In this document: positions 8,156-16,154 of the stretch, piece by piece
Numbering within the stretch: the stretch's first letter is position 1
How the letters are laid out: each line of letters opens with the position of its first letter
NCBI GenBank assembly: GCA_903839085.1
Contig: CAIMBE010000172.1
Location: forward strand, 1-35,149
DNA length: 35,149 bases
Origin: an uncultured beta proteobacterium
Lineage (GTDB): Bacteria > Pseudomonadota > Gammaproteobacteria > Burkholderiales > Burkholderiaceae_C
Direction: 5' to 3'
Notes under the pieces: generated by a model
Told to the model about the DNA's origin: nothing
Database searches by the model: none
What the model saw: the letters and a program-made list of their open reading frames with translations, nothing else
Translations under genes and position numbers: made by a program

Positions 8156-8623
8156 CTAAAGCAGGGCCAGCGCGACGCTGTTCTTCACCTCTTCCATCAC
8201 CGCGTAGGTGCGGGTCTCGCGCACGCCCGGCAACTGCCAGAGCACCGTGCCGGCAAATTCGCGGTAGGCATTCATGTCGGCACAGCGCGTCTTCAGGAGG
8301 TAATCAAAGCCGCCTGCGACCATGTGGCACTCCATGATCTCGGGGCGCACCTGCACCGCGGCCTTGAACTGATCAAACACATTGGGACTGGTGCGGTCGA
8401 GCAGCACCTCGACAAACACCATCATGGCGGCTCCGAGTTTTTGCGGGTTGAGCCTTGCCTCGTAGCCCAGGATATAGCCATCGCGCGTCAGCCGCTGCAC
8501 CCGCGCCAGCACCGCGGTCGGGGACAGCGCCACCGACTCGGCCAGCTTCAGGTTTGAAATCCGGCCATCTTCCTGCAAGGCCATCAGGATCTTTCGGTCA
8601 ATTCGGTCAATCCCAGTTTCCAT
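8156..8623 (-). CDS. Lrp/AsnC-family transcriptional regulator
   Basis: 155 residues. The N-terminal winged helix-turn-helix reads DRIDRKILMALQEDGRISNLKLAESVALSPTAVLARV in the usual Lrp pattern, followed by the C-terminal RAM ligand-sensing domain (VFVEVLLDRT...MVAGGFDYLLKTRCADMNAYREF). Such proteins form dimers to octamers and sense amino acids. The ATG at 8623 follows GAGGT closely; an in-frame ATG at 8644 lacks an RBS. It is divergent from the molybdenum hydroxylase genes and upstream of the nitrilase relic, ggt and aminotransferase genes on its own strand, so it may control either side. A palindrome in the divergent gap is a likely binding site. Confidence 0.92.
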   Translation of the reverse strand: METGIDRIDRKILMALQEDGRISNLKLAESVALSPTAVLARVQRLTRDGYILGYEARLNPQKLGAAMMVFVEVLLDRTSPNVFDQFKAAVQVRPEIMECHMVAGGFDYLLKTRCADMNAYREFAGTVLWQLPGVRETRTYAVMEEVKNSVALALL

Positions 8624-8644
8624 GACTACCTCGTTTCGAATCAT

Positions 8645-8658
8645 AATTTGGTCAAATT
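8645..8658. promoter_or_regulatory. Palindrome AATTTGGTCAAATT, candidate Lrp operator
   Basis: Perfect six-base arms (AATTTG and CAAATT) around two bases, in an AT-rich island inside the 119-bp divergent gap between the Lrp-type gene and iorA. Lrp/AsnC proteins commonly bind AT-rich palindromes near their own promoters. The site is only 21 bp upstream of the chosen lrp start, which would suit autoregulation. Inference from position and symmetry only. Confidence 0.5.
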
Positions 8659-8742
8659 CTAGGGTTATGCTGCCAGGTGCCGGCCTCGGTCGCCAGTGCG
8701 GGGCGTCGCGCGCATCAACTTTGCTTTAGTTCAGGACCGTCC

Positions 8743-9222
8743 ATGAGCCAATATTCGCTGAACATCAATGGCGTCGCCCATCGGGTTGACGTCGCGCCGG
8801 ACACGCCGCTGCTCTGGGTCCTGCGCGACACCCTGGGCTTGGTCGGCACCAAATTTGGCTGCGGTGTCGGCCTGTGCGGGGCCTGCATGGTGCATCTCAA
8901 CGGCTTGCCCACGCGCTCCTGCATGACCCCGGTCTCGAGCATCGGGCGCAAACAGGTCGTGACCATCGAGGGCCTGTCGCCGCAGGGCGAGCACCCCTTG
9001 CAGACGGCGTGGCAGGAACTCGACGTGCCGCAGTGCGGCTATTGCCAGGCCGGCCAGATCATGACCGCCGCGGCGCTGCTCAACGAGAGCGCCAACCCGA
9101 CCGACGCCGAAATTGACGACGCCATGTCGGGCAACCTGTGCCGCTGTGCGACTTACCTGCGCATCCGCGCCGGCATTCACCGCGCCGCTGAAATTGCGCA
9201 GAAGAAAAAGGTGAGCCCGTGA
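8743..9222 (+). CDS. iorA: 2Fe-2S subunit of a molybdenum hydroxylase (isoquinoline 1-oxidoreductase alpha type)
   Basis: 159 residues, the size of the small iron-sulfur subunit of xanthine oxidase-family enzymes. The N-terminal plant-ferredoxin cluster uses Cys40, Cys45, Cys48 and Cys60 ([17 protein letters not shown]...SC). The C-terminal helical cluster uses Cys98, Cys101, Cys133 and Cys135 (QCGYCQAGQ...NLCRCATY). These two clusters carry electrons from the molybdenum site to an outside acceptor. The ATG at 8743 has AGGA seven bases upstream; an upstream in-frame start would add residues with no family match. Its stop overlaps the GTG start of the large subunit, so the two are translationally coupled. 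The symbol reflects the family; the true substrate may be another N-heterocycle or an aldehyde. Confidence 0.88.
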   Translation: MSQYSLNINGVAHRVDVAPDTPLLWVLRDTLGLVGTKFGCGVGLCGACMVHLNGLPTRSCMTPVSSIGRKQVVTIEGLSPQGEHPLQTAWQELDVPQCGYCQAGQIMTAAALLNESANPTDAEIDDAMSGNLCRCATYLRIRAGIHRAAEIAQKKKVSP

Positions 9223-11441
9223 AGCGCCGCGCTTTTCTCCAGCAATCGGCGGCCGGCGGCGGTCTGCTGCTGGGCCACTACCTGCAAGCCGCCACAGGCG
9301 CCGAACTGGTGAGCGCGCCGGGTAGCGCAAGCCACGCAGCGGGATTCAGGCCGAGCGCGTTCATCAGCATTTCGACTCAAGGAATTGTGACCCTCGTTTC
9401 CAAGCAGCCCGAGATCGGCCAGGGCATCAAGACCTCCTTGCCGATGGTGATTGCCGAGGAACTGGAGGTCGACTGGAAAGACGTGCGCATTGTGCAGGGC
9501 GATCTGGATCCGGCCTATGGCGCTCAGAGCGCGGGCGGCTCGACCTCGACCCCCAACAACTACAACCATTTCCTCAGGCTCGGCGCCACCGCTCGCACCC
9601 TGCTTGTGCAGGCGGCCGCGCTTGCCTGGAGCGTGCCGCCGGCTGAATGCGCCGCCGCCAGTTCGGCCGTGCACCACGCCGCCAGCGGCAGATCGCTGGG
9701 CTACGGCGCGCTGGCAGCGAGGGCCGCCACCCTGGCGGTGCCGGCCGCCGACTCGGTCAAGCTGAAGGATCCACAGCGCTACACCCTTCTGGGCAGACGA
9801 ATCGGCGGTGTCGACAACTTGGCACTGGTGACCGGAAAAGCCCTGTTTGGCATCGATGTGCAACTGCCCGGCATGCTGCACGCCGTGTACGAAAAGTGTC
9901 CGGCCTTTGGCGGCAGGGTGATCAGCGCGAACCTGGTGGCAATCAGGACGCTGCCCGGTGTGCGCGATGCCTTCGTCATCGACGGCGGCAGCCAGTTGAC
10001 AGGGCTGATGCCGGGTGTGGCGATCGTCGCCGAGTCGACCTGGGCCGCCTTCAGCGCGCGCCGTCAGCTCAAGGTGGTCTGGGACGAAGGCCAGGTGGTC
10101 GACCAGAGTTGGGATGCCTTTGCGGCGCAGGCCCACAGTCTCGCGAAGCAGGCCGGCACGGTCCAGTTGCGCAAGGATGGCGACACCGTGGCCGCCTTCG
10201 CCGCCGCCGCCAGGACGGTCGAAGCGGCCTACAGCTACCCCTTTGTTTCCCACGCCAGCATCGAGCCGCAGAACTGCACCGCCTGGTTTCGGGACGGCGC
10301 CATGGAATTGTGGGCGCCGACGCAGAATCCGGCGGCCGGACAGAACCTGGTGGCCAACACCCTGGGCCTGCCCCGAGAGAGAATCACGCTGCACATCACG
10401 CGCAGCGGTGGCGGCTTTGGCCGGCGCCTGAGCGCCGATTACATCGTCGAGGCGGCGGCGATCGCGCAGCGGCTCACGGCGCCCGTGAAGCTGACCTGGA
10501 GCCGCGAGGACGATCTGCGTCATGACCACTACCGCGCCGGCGGCTTTCATTTCCTGCGCGGCGCACTGGACGGCAAGGGCCGCTTGAGCGCCTGGCACAA
10601 CCACTTCGTGACCTTTGCCAACCGCGTCCTGCGCGATGGCAAGCCGGTCCTGCAGCCGGGCAGCGGCGCCAGCCTCTCCGGCGACGAGTTTCCCGGCCGC
10701 TGGGTCGCCAACTGCCTGCTGGAACAGACGCCGATCGAGTGCGGCATTCCGATGGGCCCCTGGCGGGCGCCGGGCAGCAATGTGTTCGCCTGGGTTTTTC
10801 ACAGTTTCATCGATGAACTGGCGCACGCCGGCGGGCGCGATCCGCTCGATTTCCGGCTTGAGCTGCTGGGACAAAAAGACATGGTGGCTGCCAGCGGCGA
10901 GCGGGGCGCGCCCTACAACGTCGCCCGCATGCGCCGCGTGCTGATCGAGGTGGCGCAAAGGGCCGGCTGGGGTCAGCAGAAATTTCCGCGCGGCCGGGGC
11001 CAGGGCATCGCCTTTCACTTCAGCCACCGCGGCTATGTCGCCGAGGTGGCCGAGGTCACGGTCAGCCGGGCCGGTGCGTTGAAGGTGAACCGCGTCGTGG
11101 TCGTCACCGACATCGGCTCGCAGATCGTCAACCTCAGCGGTGCTGAAAACCAGGTGCAGGGCTCGATCATCGACGCCCTGGGCACCCTGATGTTTGCAGA
11201 GCTTGACATCCAGCGCGGCCGCGTCGTGCAGCGCAATTTCAGCGACTACACCCTGATCGGCATCGCCGACGCGCCGCCGCGCATCGAGGTTCATTTTCTG
11301 CGCAGCAACGAACCGGTCACCGGACTTGGTGAACCCGCGCTGCCGCCGCTGGCGCCGGCGGTCTGCAACGCCATCTTTGCAGCCACCGGCACGCGCGTGC
11401 GGCAAATGCCTTTGAGCCGGGCCGACTTGCGCTGGAGTTGA
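9219..11441 (+). CDS. iorB: Molybdopterin-binding subunit of a molybdenum hydroxylase (isoquinoline 1-oxidoreductase beta type)
   Basis: 740 residues with a Tat signal ([19 protein letters not shown]), so the folded complex is probably exported to the periplasm carrying the small subunit with it. It has the single-chain layout of IorB-type subunits: [22 protein letters not shown] near 65-86, [14 protein letters not shown] near 104-117, [14 protein letters not shown] near 342-355 and [13 protein letters not shown] near 397-409, which contact the molybdopterin cofactor. The catalytic Glu of the family is expected at Glu705 in [13 protein letters not shown]. The start is a GTG overlapping the iorA stop (GTGA). 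No FAD subunit, cytochrome c subunit or XdhC-type cofactor chaperone is next to it, so the electron acceptor and the maturation factor must be encoded elsewhere. Confidence 0.9.
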   Translation: MKRRAFLQQSAAGGGLLLGHYLQAATGAELVSAPGSASHAAGFRPSAFISISTQGIVTLVSKQPEIGQGIKTSLPMVIAEELEVDWKDVRIVQGDLDPAYGAQSAGGSTSTPNNYNHFLRLGATARTLLVQAAALAWSVPPAECAAASSAVHHAASGRSLGYGALAARAATLAVPAADSVKLKDPQRYTLLGRRIGGVDNLALVTGKALFGIDVQLPGMLHAVYEKCPAFGGRVISANLVAIRTLPGVRDAFVIDGGSQLTGLMPGVAIVAESTWAAFSARRQLKVVWDEGQVVDQSWDAFAAQAHSLAKQAGTVQLRKDGDTVAAFAAAARTVEAAYSYPFVSHASIEPQNCTAWFRDGAMELWAPTQNPAAGQNLVANTLGLPRERITLHITRSGGGFGRRLSADYIVEAAAIAQRLTAPVKLTWSREDDLRHDHYRAGGFHFLRGALDGKGRLSAWHNHFVTFANRVLRDGKPVLQPGSGASLSGDEFPGRWVANCLLEQTPIECGIPMGPWRAPGSNVFAWVFHSFIDELAHAGGRDPLDFRLELLGQKDMVAASGERGAPYNVARMRRVLIEVAQRAGWGQQKFPRGRGQGIAFHFSHRGYVAEVAEVTVSRAGALKVNRVVVVTDIGSQIVNLSGAENQVQGSIIDALGTLMFAELDIQRGRVVQRNFSDYTLIGIADAPPRIEVHFLRSNEPVTGLGEPALPPLAPAVCNAIFAATGTRVRQMPLSRADLRWS

Positions 11442-11480
11442 GGGCAGGCAGCTGAGCTTTGCCCCTACACTGTCAGCGCG

Positions 11481-12443
11481 ATGACACGCCACCCGCCGAC
11501 CCAACCGCACAAGCCCAGGCGGAGCCCCGCCAGACCGATCCAGCGCCGCATTGTGTTGGCGCAGCGGCGAGCCCGCAGGCGCATGGTTCGGCTGCCCGCC
11601 GTCTGGCGCGGCATGCTCTGGGTGGCCCTCAGCGGTCTGATGTTTTCATGCCTCAACACCATCGTGCGCAGCACCACCCTCACGCTCGATCCTTTCGAGT
11701 CGCAGTTTCTTCGTTATCTGTTTGGCGTCGTCGCGATGTTGCCGATGCTGTGGCGCCAGGGCTGGCGCAGCTATCGCCCGGTGAATCTCGGCGGGCAATG
11801 GTGGCGCGGCGCCGTGCATACGCTGGGCCTGATGCTCTGGTTCACCGCCCTGCCCCACATCGGGCTGGCCGACATGACGGCGATCGGCTTTACCGGACCG
11901 ATCTTCATCATGCTGGGCGCCGCCTGGTTTCTGGGCGAGCGCATGCGCGCTGACCGCTGGGTCGCTGCGGTCATCGGCCTGGCCGGCGTGCTGCTGGTGG
12001 TGGCGCCCCAACTCAGCGGACGCGGTGGCGTGTACGCCCTTGTCATGCTGGCATCCTGTCCGGTCTTCGCCGCCTCTTTCCTGATGACCAAGACCCTGAC
12101 GCGCTACGAACAACCGGGGGTGATCGTGCTCTGGCAGGCAATCTCGGTCACGATCCTGAGCCTGCCCCTGGGCCTGCTGCACTGGACCGCTCCGCTCGCC
12201 TGGCAATGGCTCGGTTTTGCGCTGGCCGGCATCATGGGGTCCGCCGGGCACTACTGCCTGACACGCGGCTTTGGCGCCGCCGACATCTCGGCCACACAGT
12301 CGCTGCGCTTCCTCGACCTGATCTGGGCTTCTTTGCTGGGCTGGCTGGTTTTTTCAGATGTCCCGAGCCGCTCCACCCTGCTCGGCGCGCTGGTCATCCT
12401 GCTCTCCACGATCTGGATCGCGCGGCGCGAACACCTGCGCTGA
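11481..12443 (+). CDS. EamA/DMT-family membrane transporter
   Basis: 320 residues with two EamA repeats and about ten membrane segments, from WRGMLWVALSGLMFSCL to STLLGALVILLSTIWIA. Typical drug/metabolite transporter features include ALPHIGLADMTAIGFTGPIFIMLGAAWFLGE in the first repeat and a matching SLRFLDLIWASLLGWLVFSD in the second. The first 35 or so residues are unusually basic and lack an obvious RBS, so the true start could be an internal ATG at 11583. It lies 39 bp after iorB on the same strand and may be read from the same promoter, but a link to the hydroxylase substrate is only a guess. Substrate and direction of transport are unknown. Confidence 0.88.
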   Translation: MTRHPPTQPHKPRRSPARPIQRRIVLAQRRARRRMVRLPAVWRGMLWVALSGLMFSCLNTIVRSTTLTLDPFESQFLRYLFGVVAMLPMLWRQGWRSYRPVNLGGQWWRGAVHTLGLMLWFTALPHIGLADMTAIGFTGPIFIMLGAAWFLGERMRADRWVAAVIGLAGVLLVVAPQLSGRGGVYALVMLASCPVFAASFLMTKTLTRYEQPGVIVLWQAISVTILSLPLGLLHWTAPLAWQWLGFALAGIMGSAGHYCLTRGFGAADISATQSLRFLDLIWASLLGWLVFSDVPSRSTLLGALVILLSTIWIARREHLR

Positions 12444-12470
12444 CGACGCAAGCGGGCTGCGCTGGCGGCC

Positions 12471-13025
12471 CTATTTCGGTGCCGACGCGCGCCACATTTC
12501 GACCGCCTTCAGCGTGTTCTGCACGTGCTGGTCCGGGCTCAGGCTTGAATACACGTAAAGCACCGTGCCCTGCGGGCTGATCACATAGGAAATCCGGTCC
12601 GCCATGTCCGGCTTGATCCACAGGGCAGCGTCATACTGCTTCATGATGCGCGCGCCGACATCGGCCGCCACCGCAAACTTGTCACGACAGGCCTCGACCG
12701 AAAATTTCTTCAGGGTTTCAATGTCGTCGTTGGAGACGCCAACCACGGTCGCGTCCAGTGCATTGAATTTTGGCGTTGCTTCAGCAAAGTCGTGCGCCTC
12801 CCGGGTGCATCCGCTGGTAAAGGCTTTCGGGTAGAAATAGAGCACCACCGGTCCCTTCTTCAATGCCTCCTTCAACGAAAACCGGAAGGCCGTCCCGGCG
12901 CGCGCCGCGTCCGCCGTGAAATCCGGCGTCGGTGCACCGACGGCCAGCGCCGCGCGCGCGCTGCCACCGGCAAATGCCATGAGCAGGCAGACGCCCAGCG
13001 GCAGACAGCAGTTCTTCAGTCTCAT
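12471..13025 (-). CDS. Exported peroxiredoxin of the AhpC/TSA (PrxQ/Bcp-like) type
   Basis: 184 residues with a signal peptide (about 1-25, ending GGSARA-A), so it should act in the periplasm. The thioredoxin-fold core begins VGAPTPDFTA, and the peroxidatic cysteine is Cys73 in YPKAFTSGCTREAHDF, which matches the PrxQ/Bcp pattern YPKxxTxGCT. Cys113 in VEACRDKFAVA is a possible resolving cysteine, although it is further away than the Cys five residues after the peroxidatic one in classic Bcp. Expected role: reduction of hydrogen peroxide or organic peroxides. The ATG at 13025 follows GGGGAG by eight bases and is preferred over the adjacent TTG. It is convergent with the transporter gene, 27 bp away. 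Confidence 0.87.
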   Translation of the reverse strand: MRLKNCCLPLGVCLLMAFAGGSARAALAVGAPTPDFTADAARAGTAFRFSLKEALKKGPVVLYFYPKAFTSGCTREAHDFAEATPKFNALDATVVGVSNDDIETLKKFSVEACRDKFAVAADVGARIMKQYDAALWIKPDMADRISYVISPQGTVLYVYSSLSPDQHVQNTLKAVEMWRASAPK

Positions 13026-13141
13026 CAAATCACTCCCCGGATTAACATTGACATCGACCCCCGGGCTTGAACGCTAACTCAAACGCCAATACCCGGTCTG
13101 GCCCCATGGTCACTGCAAGGCGCCTCGTGCCAGAATTGCGC

Positions 13142-13792
13142 ATGCGCTCCTACTACGCCGCCCGCGCCACCGAGTATGACCGGATCTATCTCAAACCCGA
13201 ACGCCAGACCGACCTGCGCGCGATCGAGAAGTGCTTGCCGCGCCTGTTCAGCGATGCCCGCCTGCTGGAAATCGCCTGCGGCACCGGTTACTGGACACGG
13301 TTCATGGCGCCTTTCGCGGCCCACATCGTCGCGCTCGATCTCGCCGTCGAGACCCTGCGCATCGCAAGAAGCCGCGTGCCCGCGGCCAAGGTGGACTTCG
13401 TGGTGGGCGATGCCTACGACCTGCCGCTGCGCGCCGGGGCGTTCGACGCCGCCTTTGCCGGCTTCTGGTTTTCGCATGTTCCAAAGTGCAGGCGCCGCGA
13501 GTTCCTGATCGGTCTTGGCGCACGGCTCAGGCCCGGCGCGAGAGTTGTGTTGCTCGACAATCGCTACGTCGAGGGCAGCAGTACGCCGATCAGCGACCAG
13601 GACGGCCAGGGCAACAGCTACCAGACCAGAAGGCTGGCGGACCAGTCAACCCACCGCATACTCAAGAACTTCCCTTCTGAAGCGGAACTGCAGGACCTGC
13701 TGGACGGGATCGGCCAGGACGCGATCTTCACCAGCTGGCAGTATTTTTGGTCTTTTGAGTACGTCAAGCTGACGCCGCAAGACCAGGTTTGA
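13142..13792 (+). CDS. Class I SAM-dependent methyltransferase
   Basis: 216 residues from the start chosen here. The protein opens with RSYYAARATEYDRIYLKPERQ, the usual beginning of a methyltransferase subgroup with a YYxxRAxEYD motif. Motif I is LLEIACGTGYWTRFMA, followed by VALDLAVETLRIARSR, VVGDAYDLPL and FAGFWFSHVPK. The reading frame extends upstream to an ATG at 13106 and a TTG at 13067, but neither has a convincing RBS and the extra residues are low-complexity or unfamiliar, so 13142 was chosen from family structure. It is divergent from the peroxiredoxin gene. The methyl acceptor is unknown. Confidence 0.82.
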   Translation: MRSYYAARATEYDRIYLKPERQTDLRAIEKCLPRLFSDARLLEIACGTGYWTRFMAPFAAHIVALDLAVETLRIARSRVPAAKVDFVVGDAYDLPLRAGAFDAAFAGFWFSHVPKCRRREFLIGLGARLRPGARVVLLDNRYVEGSSTPISDQDGQGNSYQTRRLADQSTHRILKNFPSEAELQDLLDGIGQDAIFTSWQYFWSFEYVKLTPQDQV

Positions 13793-13816
13793 GCCGTCAC
13801 AAGAGGCCTGAACAGG

Positions 13817-14545
13817 CTACTTGCGAAAACTGATGTCGCCAAACCAGGTGCTGACCCGCTCATTGGTGTTGTCGGTGTCGCTGCCAATGGCCAGACCGAT
13901 CACCGCGGGCGCCTCGATCCCGAACGCCTGACGGAAATCTGCGGCCACGTCGCGCGCTTCGCTCATCCACTGACCGGCAGACGCCGGCCCGCTCTGAAGG
14001 ACAATTTTCCGCTCGCGCCTGGTATACGGGCTCCACGCTGTGTAGCCGACGCGGTGCTTGTTGTCCCAGACATAACACAGGGCCGCTGTCGGCACATTGA
14101 GACCGCTGACCAGGCGCGCAAGCCGGATCTTGTTGCGTTCGACAAAAGGCAGCGTGTCCAGTGGCACATCAAAGAAAACGAAAACACGCGCCGGATGGTC
14201 ATCGCCAGCCTTGTCGTCCATGTCGGCCTTCTCGATGATGCGGCTGACCTTCCAGCGCCACTCCAGAATACTGGACCGGCCGCCCGATCCGTCGCCGGCT
14301 GCCTCAAGGCCGATCGGGATCTCGATGCTGCCGGCGCTGTCATCCGAATCGATGCGCAGAACGGTCTTTCCAGCGTCTGCCACCAGGGCAAAACTGTTCT
14401 TCGCAACGCGCGGCAGGTTGATGATCCGAAATTCCTTGGGCACCGGCTGGCCCGCCAGCAGGGCAGAAAAGAGCGGCGCCGAATCGGCACCCCAGGCGAT
14501 CAGGGAAAACAGCAGCAGCGCGACCAGGCATAAGCGGGTTTTCAT
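13817..14545 (-). CDS. DUF3047-type exported protein
   Basis: 242 residues with a signal peptide (MKTRLCLVALLLFSLIAWGADSA). The rest shows the hallmarks of DUF3047: LEWRWKVSRIIEKADMDDKAGDDHPARVFVFFD, then LCYVWDNKHRVGYTAWSPYTRRERKIVLQSG, and a C-terminal GLAIGSDTDNTNERVSTWFGDISF. The fold resembles beta-sandwich carbohydrate- or ligand-binding modules, and the function of the family is not established. The ATG at 14545 is preceded by AAGGAG about eleven bases upstream. It is convergent with the methyltransferase gene, with a 24-bp gap. A relic of an alpha-E gene lies just upstream on the same strand. Confidence 0.8.
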   Translation of the reverse strand: MKTRLCLVALLLFSLIAWGADSAPLFSALLAGQPVPKEFRIINLPRVAKNSFALVADAGKTVLRIDSDDSAGSIEIPIGLEAAGDGSGGRSSILEWRWKVSRIIEKADMDDKAGDDHPARVFVFFDVPLDTLPFVERNKIRLARLVSGLNVPTAALCYVWDNKHRVGYTAWSPYTRRERKIVLQSGPASAGQWMSEARDVAADFRQAFGIEAPAVIGLAIGSDTDNTNERVSTWFGDISFRK

Positions 14546-14604
14546 GCGTGTGATGTGCTCCTTGTCGCTTAACCATCCCTGACTGAGATGTCCTCGTGCA
14601 GCAA

Positions 14605-14709
14605 GTGTAGCTTTAGCGGCTCGGCGACGCGTTCCGGACGGATCACCTCGCGACAGACCTTGCGACCGGCCTCCAAACCGCCGACGCTGCGTGTAAAGTG
14701 GCAATCTTC
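14605..14709 (-). pseudogene. Short relic of an alpha-E (DUF403) gene
   Basis: On the minus strand this stretch still encodes RSVGGLEAGRKVCREVIRPE followed by RVAEPLKL, which matches RSVSGFEVYRKVYRDVIRPE and RVAELLIL in the intact alpha-E protein at 34079-35038. At the DNA level, 72 bases (14620-14691 against 34340-34411) align without gaps at 59 identities, about 82 percent. Nothing of the roughly 200 residues before it or 80 after it remains, and the surrounding frame has no family features. It is a decayed fragment lying between the DUF3047 gene and the class III aminotransferase gene, and marks an old duplication, insertion or deletion point. Confidence 0.75.
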
Positions 14710-14773
14710 AATACCACCCCGAAGGGCCATGGCTGCCCTCATGGCCGGCCACGCATACCAGGAGTCAGAACCC

Positions 14774-16078
14774 ATGAACGATTTTGAAATCGACTGGTCG
14801 ACGCAAGGCATTGTCGCAAGGCGCGACACCTACTATGCCGCGTCGCAGCGGGCCTTTGTGCCCTACCGCACGCCGCTCATTTTCAGCCGCGGCGAGGGCC
14901 AGTACCTGTGGGACGAAAAAGGCAGGAAGTACATCGATTTGCTCGGCATGAACGTGTGCATCTCGGTCGGACACGCGCACCCTGCCGTCACGGCTGCAGT
15001 GATCGATCAGGTCAACAGGCTACAGCATTGCACGACCATGTTTTACCATCCGGTGCCGGCTCATTTCGCGCAGGAACTGGTGGCGCGAATGCCCAGCGGG
15101 CCTGACTGGGTGGTTCATTTCACCACCAGCGGCGCCGAGGCCGTCGATCTCGCGCTGGTGATGGCGCAGACCTGCACCGGCCATATCGATATGCTGGCAT
15201 TGAGAAACGCCTACCACGGCGCAACCATAGGCGCCCAGTCGCTCACCGGGATCAGTGGTTTTCGCCACAGGATTCCCTTGCTCGGCGGTATTCACCACAT
15301 CGCCAATCCGGACCCCTATCGGGGCGCCTTTGGTGAGGACAGCGCGGCCTACCTGGCGGAGATTGACCGCACCATCGCGTACGCCACTTCGGGCAGCCTG
15401 GCCGGATTGATCGTCGAGCCGATTCAGGGATACGGGGGCATCGTCGAGTTGCCCGCCGGTTATCTGAAGGCCGCCGCCAGAAAGGTGCGTGAACGCGGGG
15501 GCGTGCTGATCGTTGACGAGGTGCAGTCGGGCTTTGGCAGAACCGGCGACACCTTCTGGGCGTTCGAGGCGCACGACGTGATGCCAGAGATCGTTGTCAT
15601 GGCCAAGGGCATCGGCAATGGCTTTCCGCTCGCCGCCGTGGTTGCACAGCGGCACGTGGCTGAGAGCCTGGCCAGCAAATTCTTCTTCAACACCTATGGC
15701 GCGAACCCGGTCTCGTGCGCCGCCGGGCGCGCTGTGCTGCGCGTCATCGACGAGGAGAAACTGCAGCGCAACGCGCAGACCGTGGGTGCGGCGTTGAAGG
15801 CCGTCCTGACGCGACTGGGCCAGCGGCACGAGATCGTCGGCGATGTGCGGGGCCGCGGGCTGATGCTCGCCATCGAACTGGTGACCCATCGCGGCAACAA
15901 GACGCCGGCGACCAAAGAGACCACCGAGATCTTCGAGAAAACACGGGAACAGGGCCTGGTCGTCAGCAAGTCCGGCGCCAACAGGAACATTCTGCGCATG
16001 GTTCCGCCGATGTGCCTCACGCTCGCCGATGTCGAGGCCGTTTCCGATGCGCTTGATCGCTGCTTCGAGGGCTACTGA
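14774..16078 (+). CDS. Class III (omega) PLP-dependent aminotransferase
   Basis: 434 residues, fold-type I class III aminotransferase of the family that includes beta-alanine-pyruvate, AGXT2-like and taurine-pyruvate enzymes. Key residues are Asp248 in LIVDEVQSGFGRTG, which contacts the PLP ring nitrogen, and the Schiff-base lysine Lys278 in VVMAKGIGNGFPLAAVV. HFTTSGAEAVDLAL (115-128) is the phosphate-binding loop and NAYHGATIG carries the ring-stacking aromatic. The ATG at 14774 has AGGAGT eight bases upstream, so the long in-frame 5' extension is not coding. It lies 76 bp upstream of the MocR-type regulator on the same strand and next to the taurine genes. A role with taurine, hypotaurine or another omega-amino compound is possible but not proven. 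Confidence 0.9.
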   Translation: MNDFEIDWSTQGIVARRDTYYAASQRAFVPYRTPLIFSRGEGQYLWDEKGRKYIDLLGMNVCISVGHAHPAVTAAVIDQVNRLQHCTTMFYHPVPAHFAQELVARMPSGPDWVVHFTTSGAEAVDLALVMAQTCTGHIDMLALRNAYHGATIGAQSLTGISGFRHRIPLLGGIHHIANPDPYRGAFGEDSAAYLAEIDRTIAYATSGSLAGLIVEPIQGYGGIVELPAGYLKAAARKVRERGGVLIVDEVQSGFGRTGDTFWAFEAHDVMPEIVVMAKGIGNGFPLAAVVAQRHVAESLASKFFFNTYGANPVSCAAGRAVLRVIDEEKLQRNAQTVGAALKAVLTRLGQRHEIVGDVRGRGLMLAIELVTHRGNKTPATKETTEIFEKTREQGLVVSKSGANRNILRMVPPMCLTLADVEAVSDALDRCFEGY

Positions 16079-16154
16079 ACTCTCATCATTGATCAAAGCG
16101 GCTGGCCGGGTCTGGCCCAGGCGGCGCTTGGCCGGGGGTAAACTGGCTTGAACC

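Noticed and set aside
9177-11510. Long open frame of 777 codons on the minus strand opposite the molybdenum hydroxylase gene
   Set aside because: It is the mirror of iorB in a GC-rich genome, has no recognisable domain, and the plus-strand frame has clear family motifs.
14546-14568. GACAAGGAGCAC shared between the upstream regions of the DUF3047 gene and the alpha-E gene, as a sign that both came from one duplication
   Set aside because: The match is 12 bases centred on a consensus RBS, and flanking bases differ, so chance is the simpler reading.
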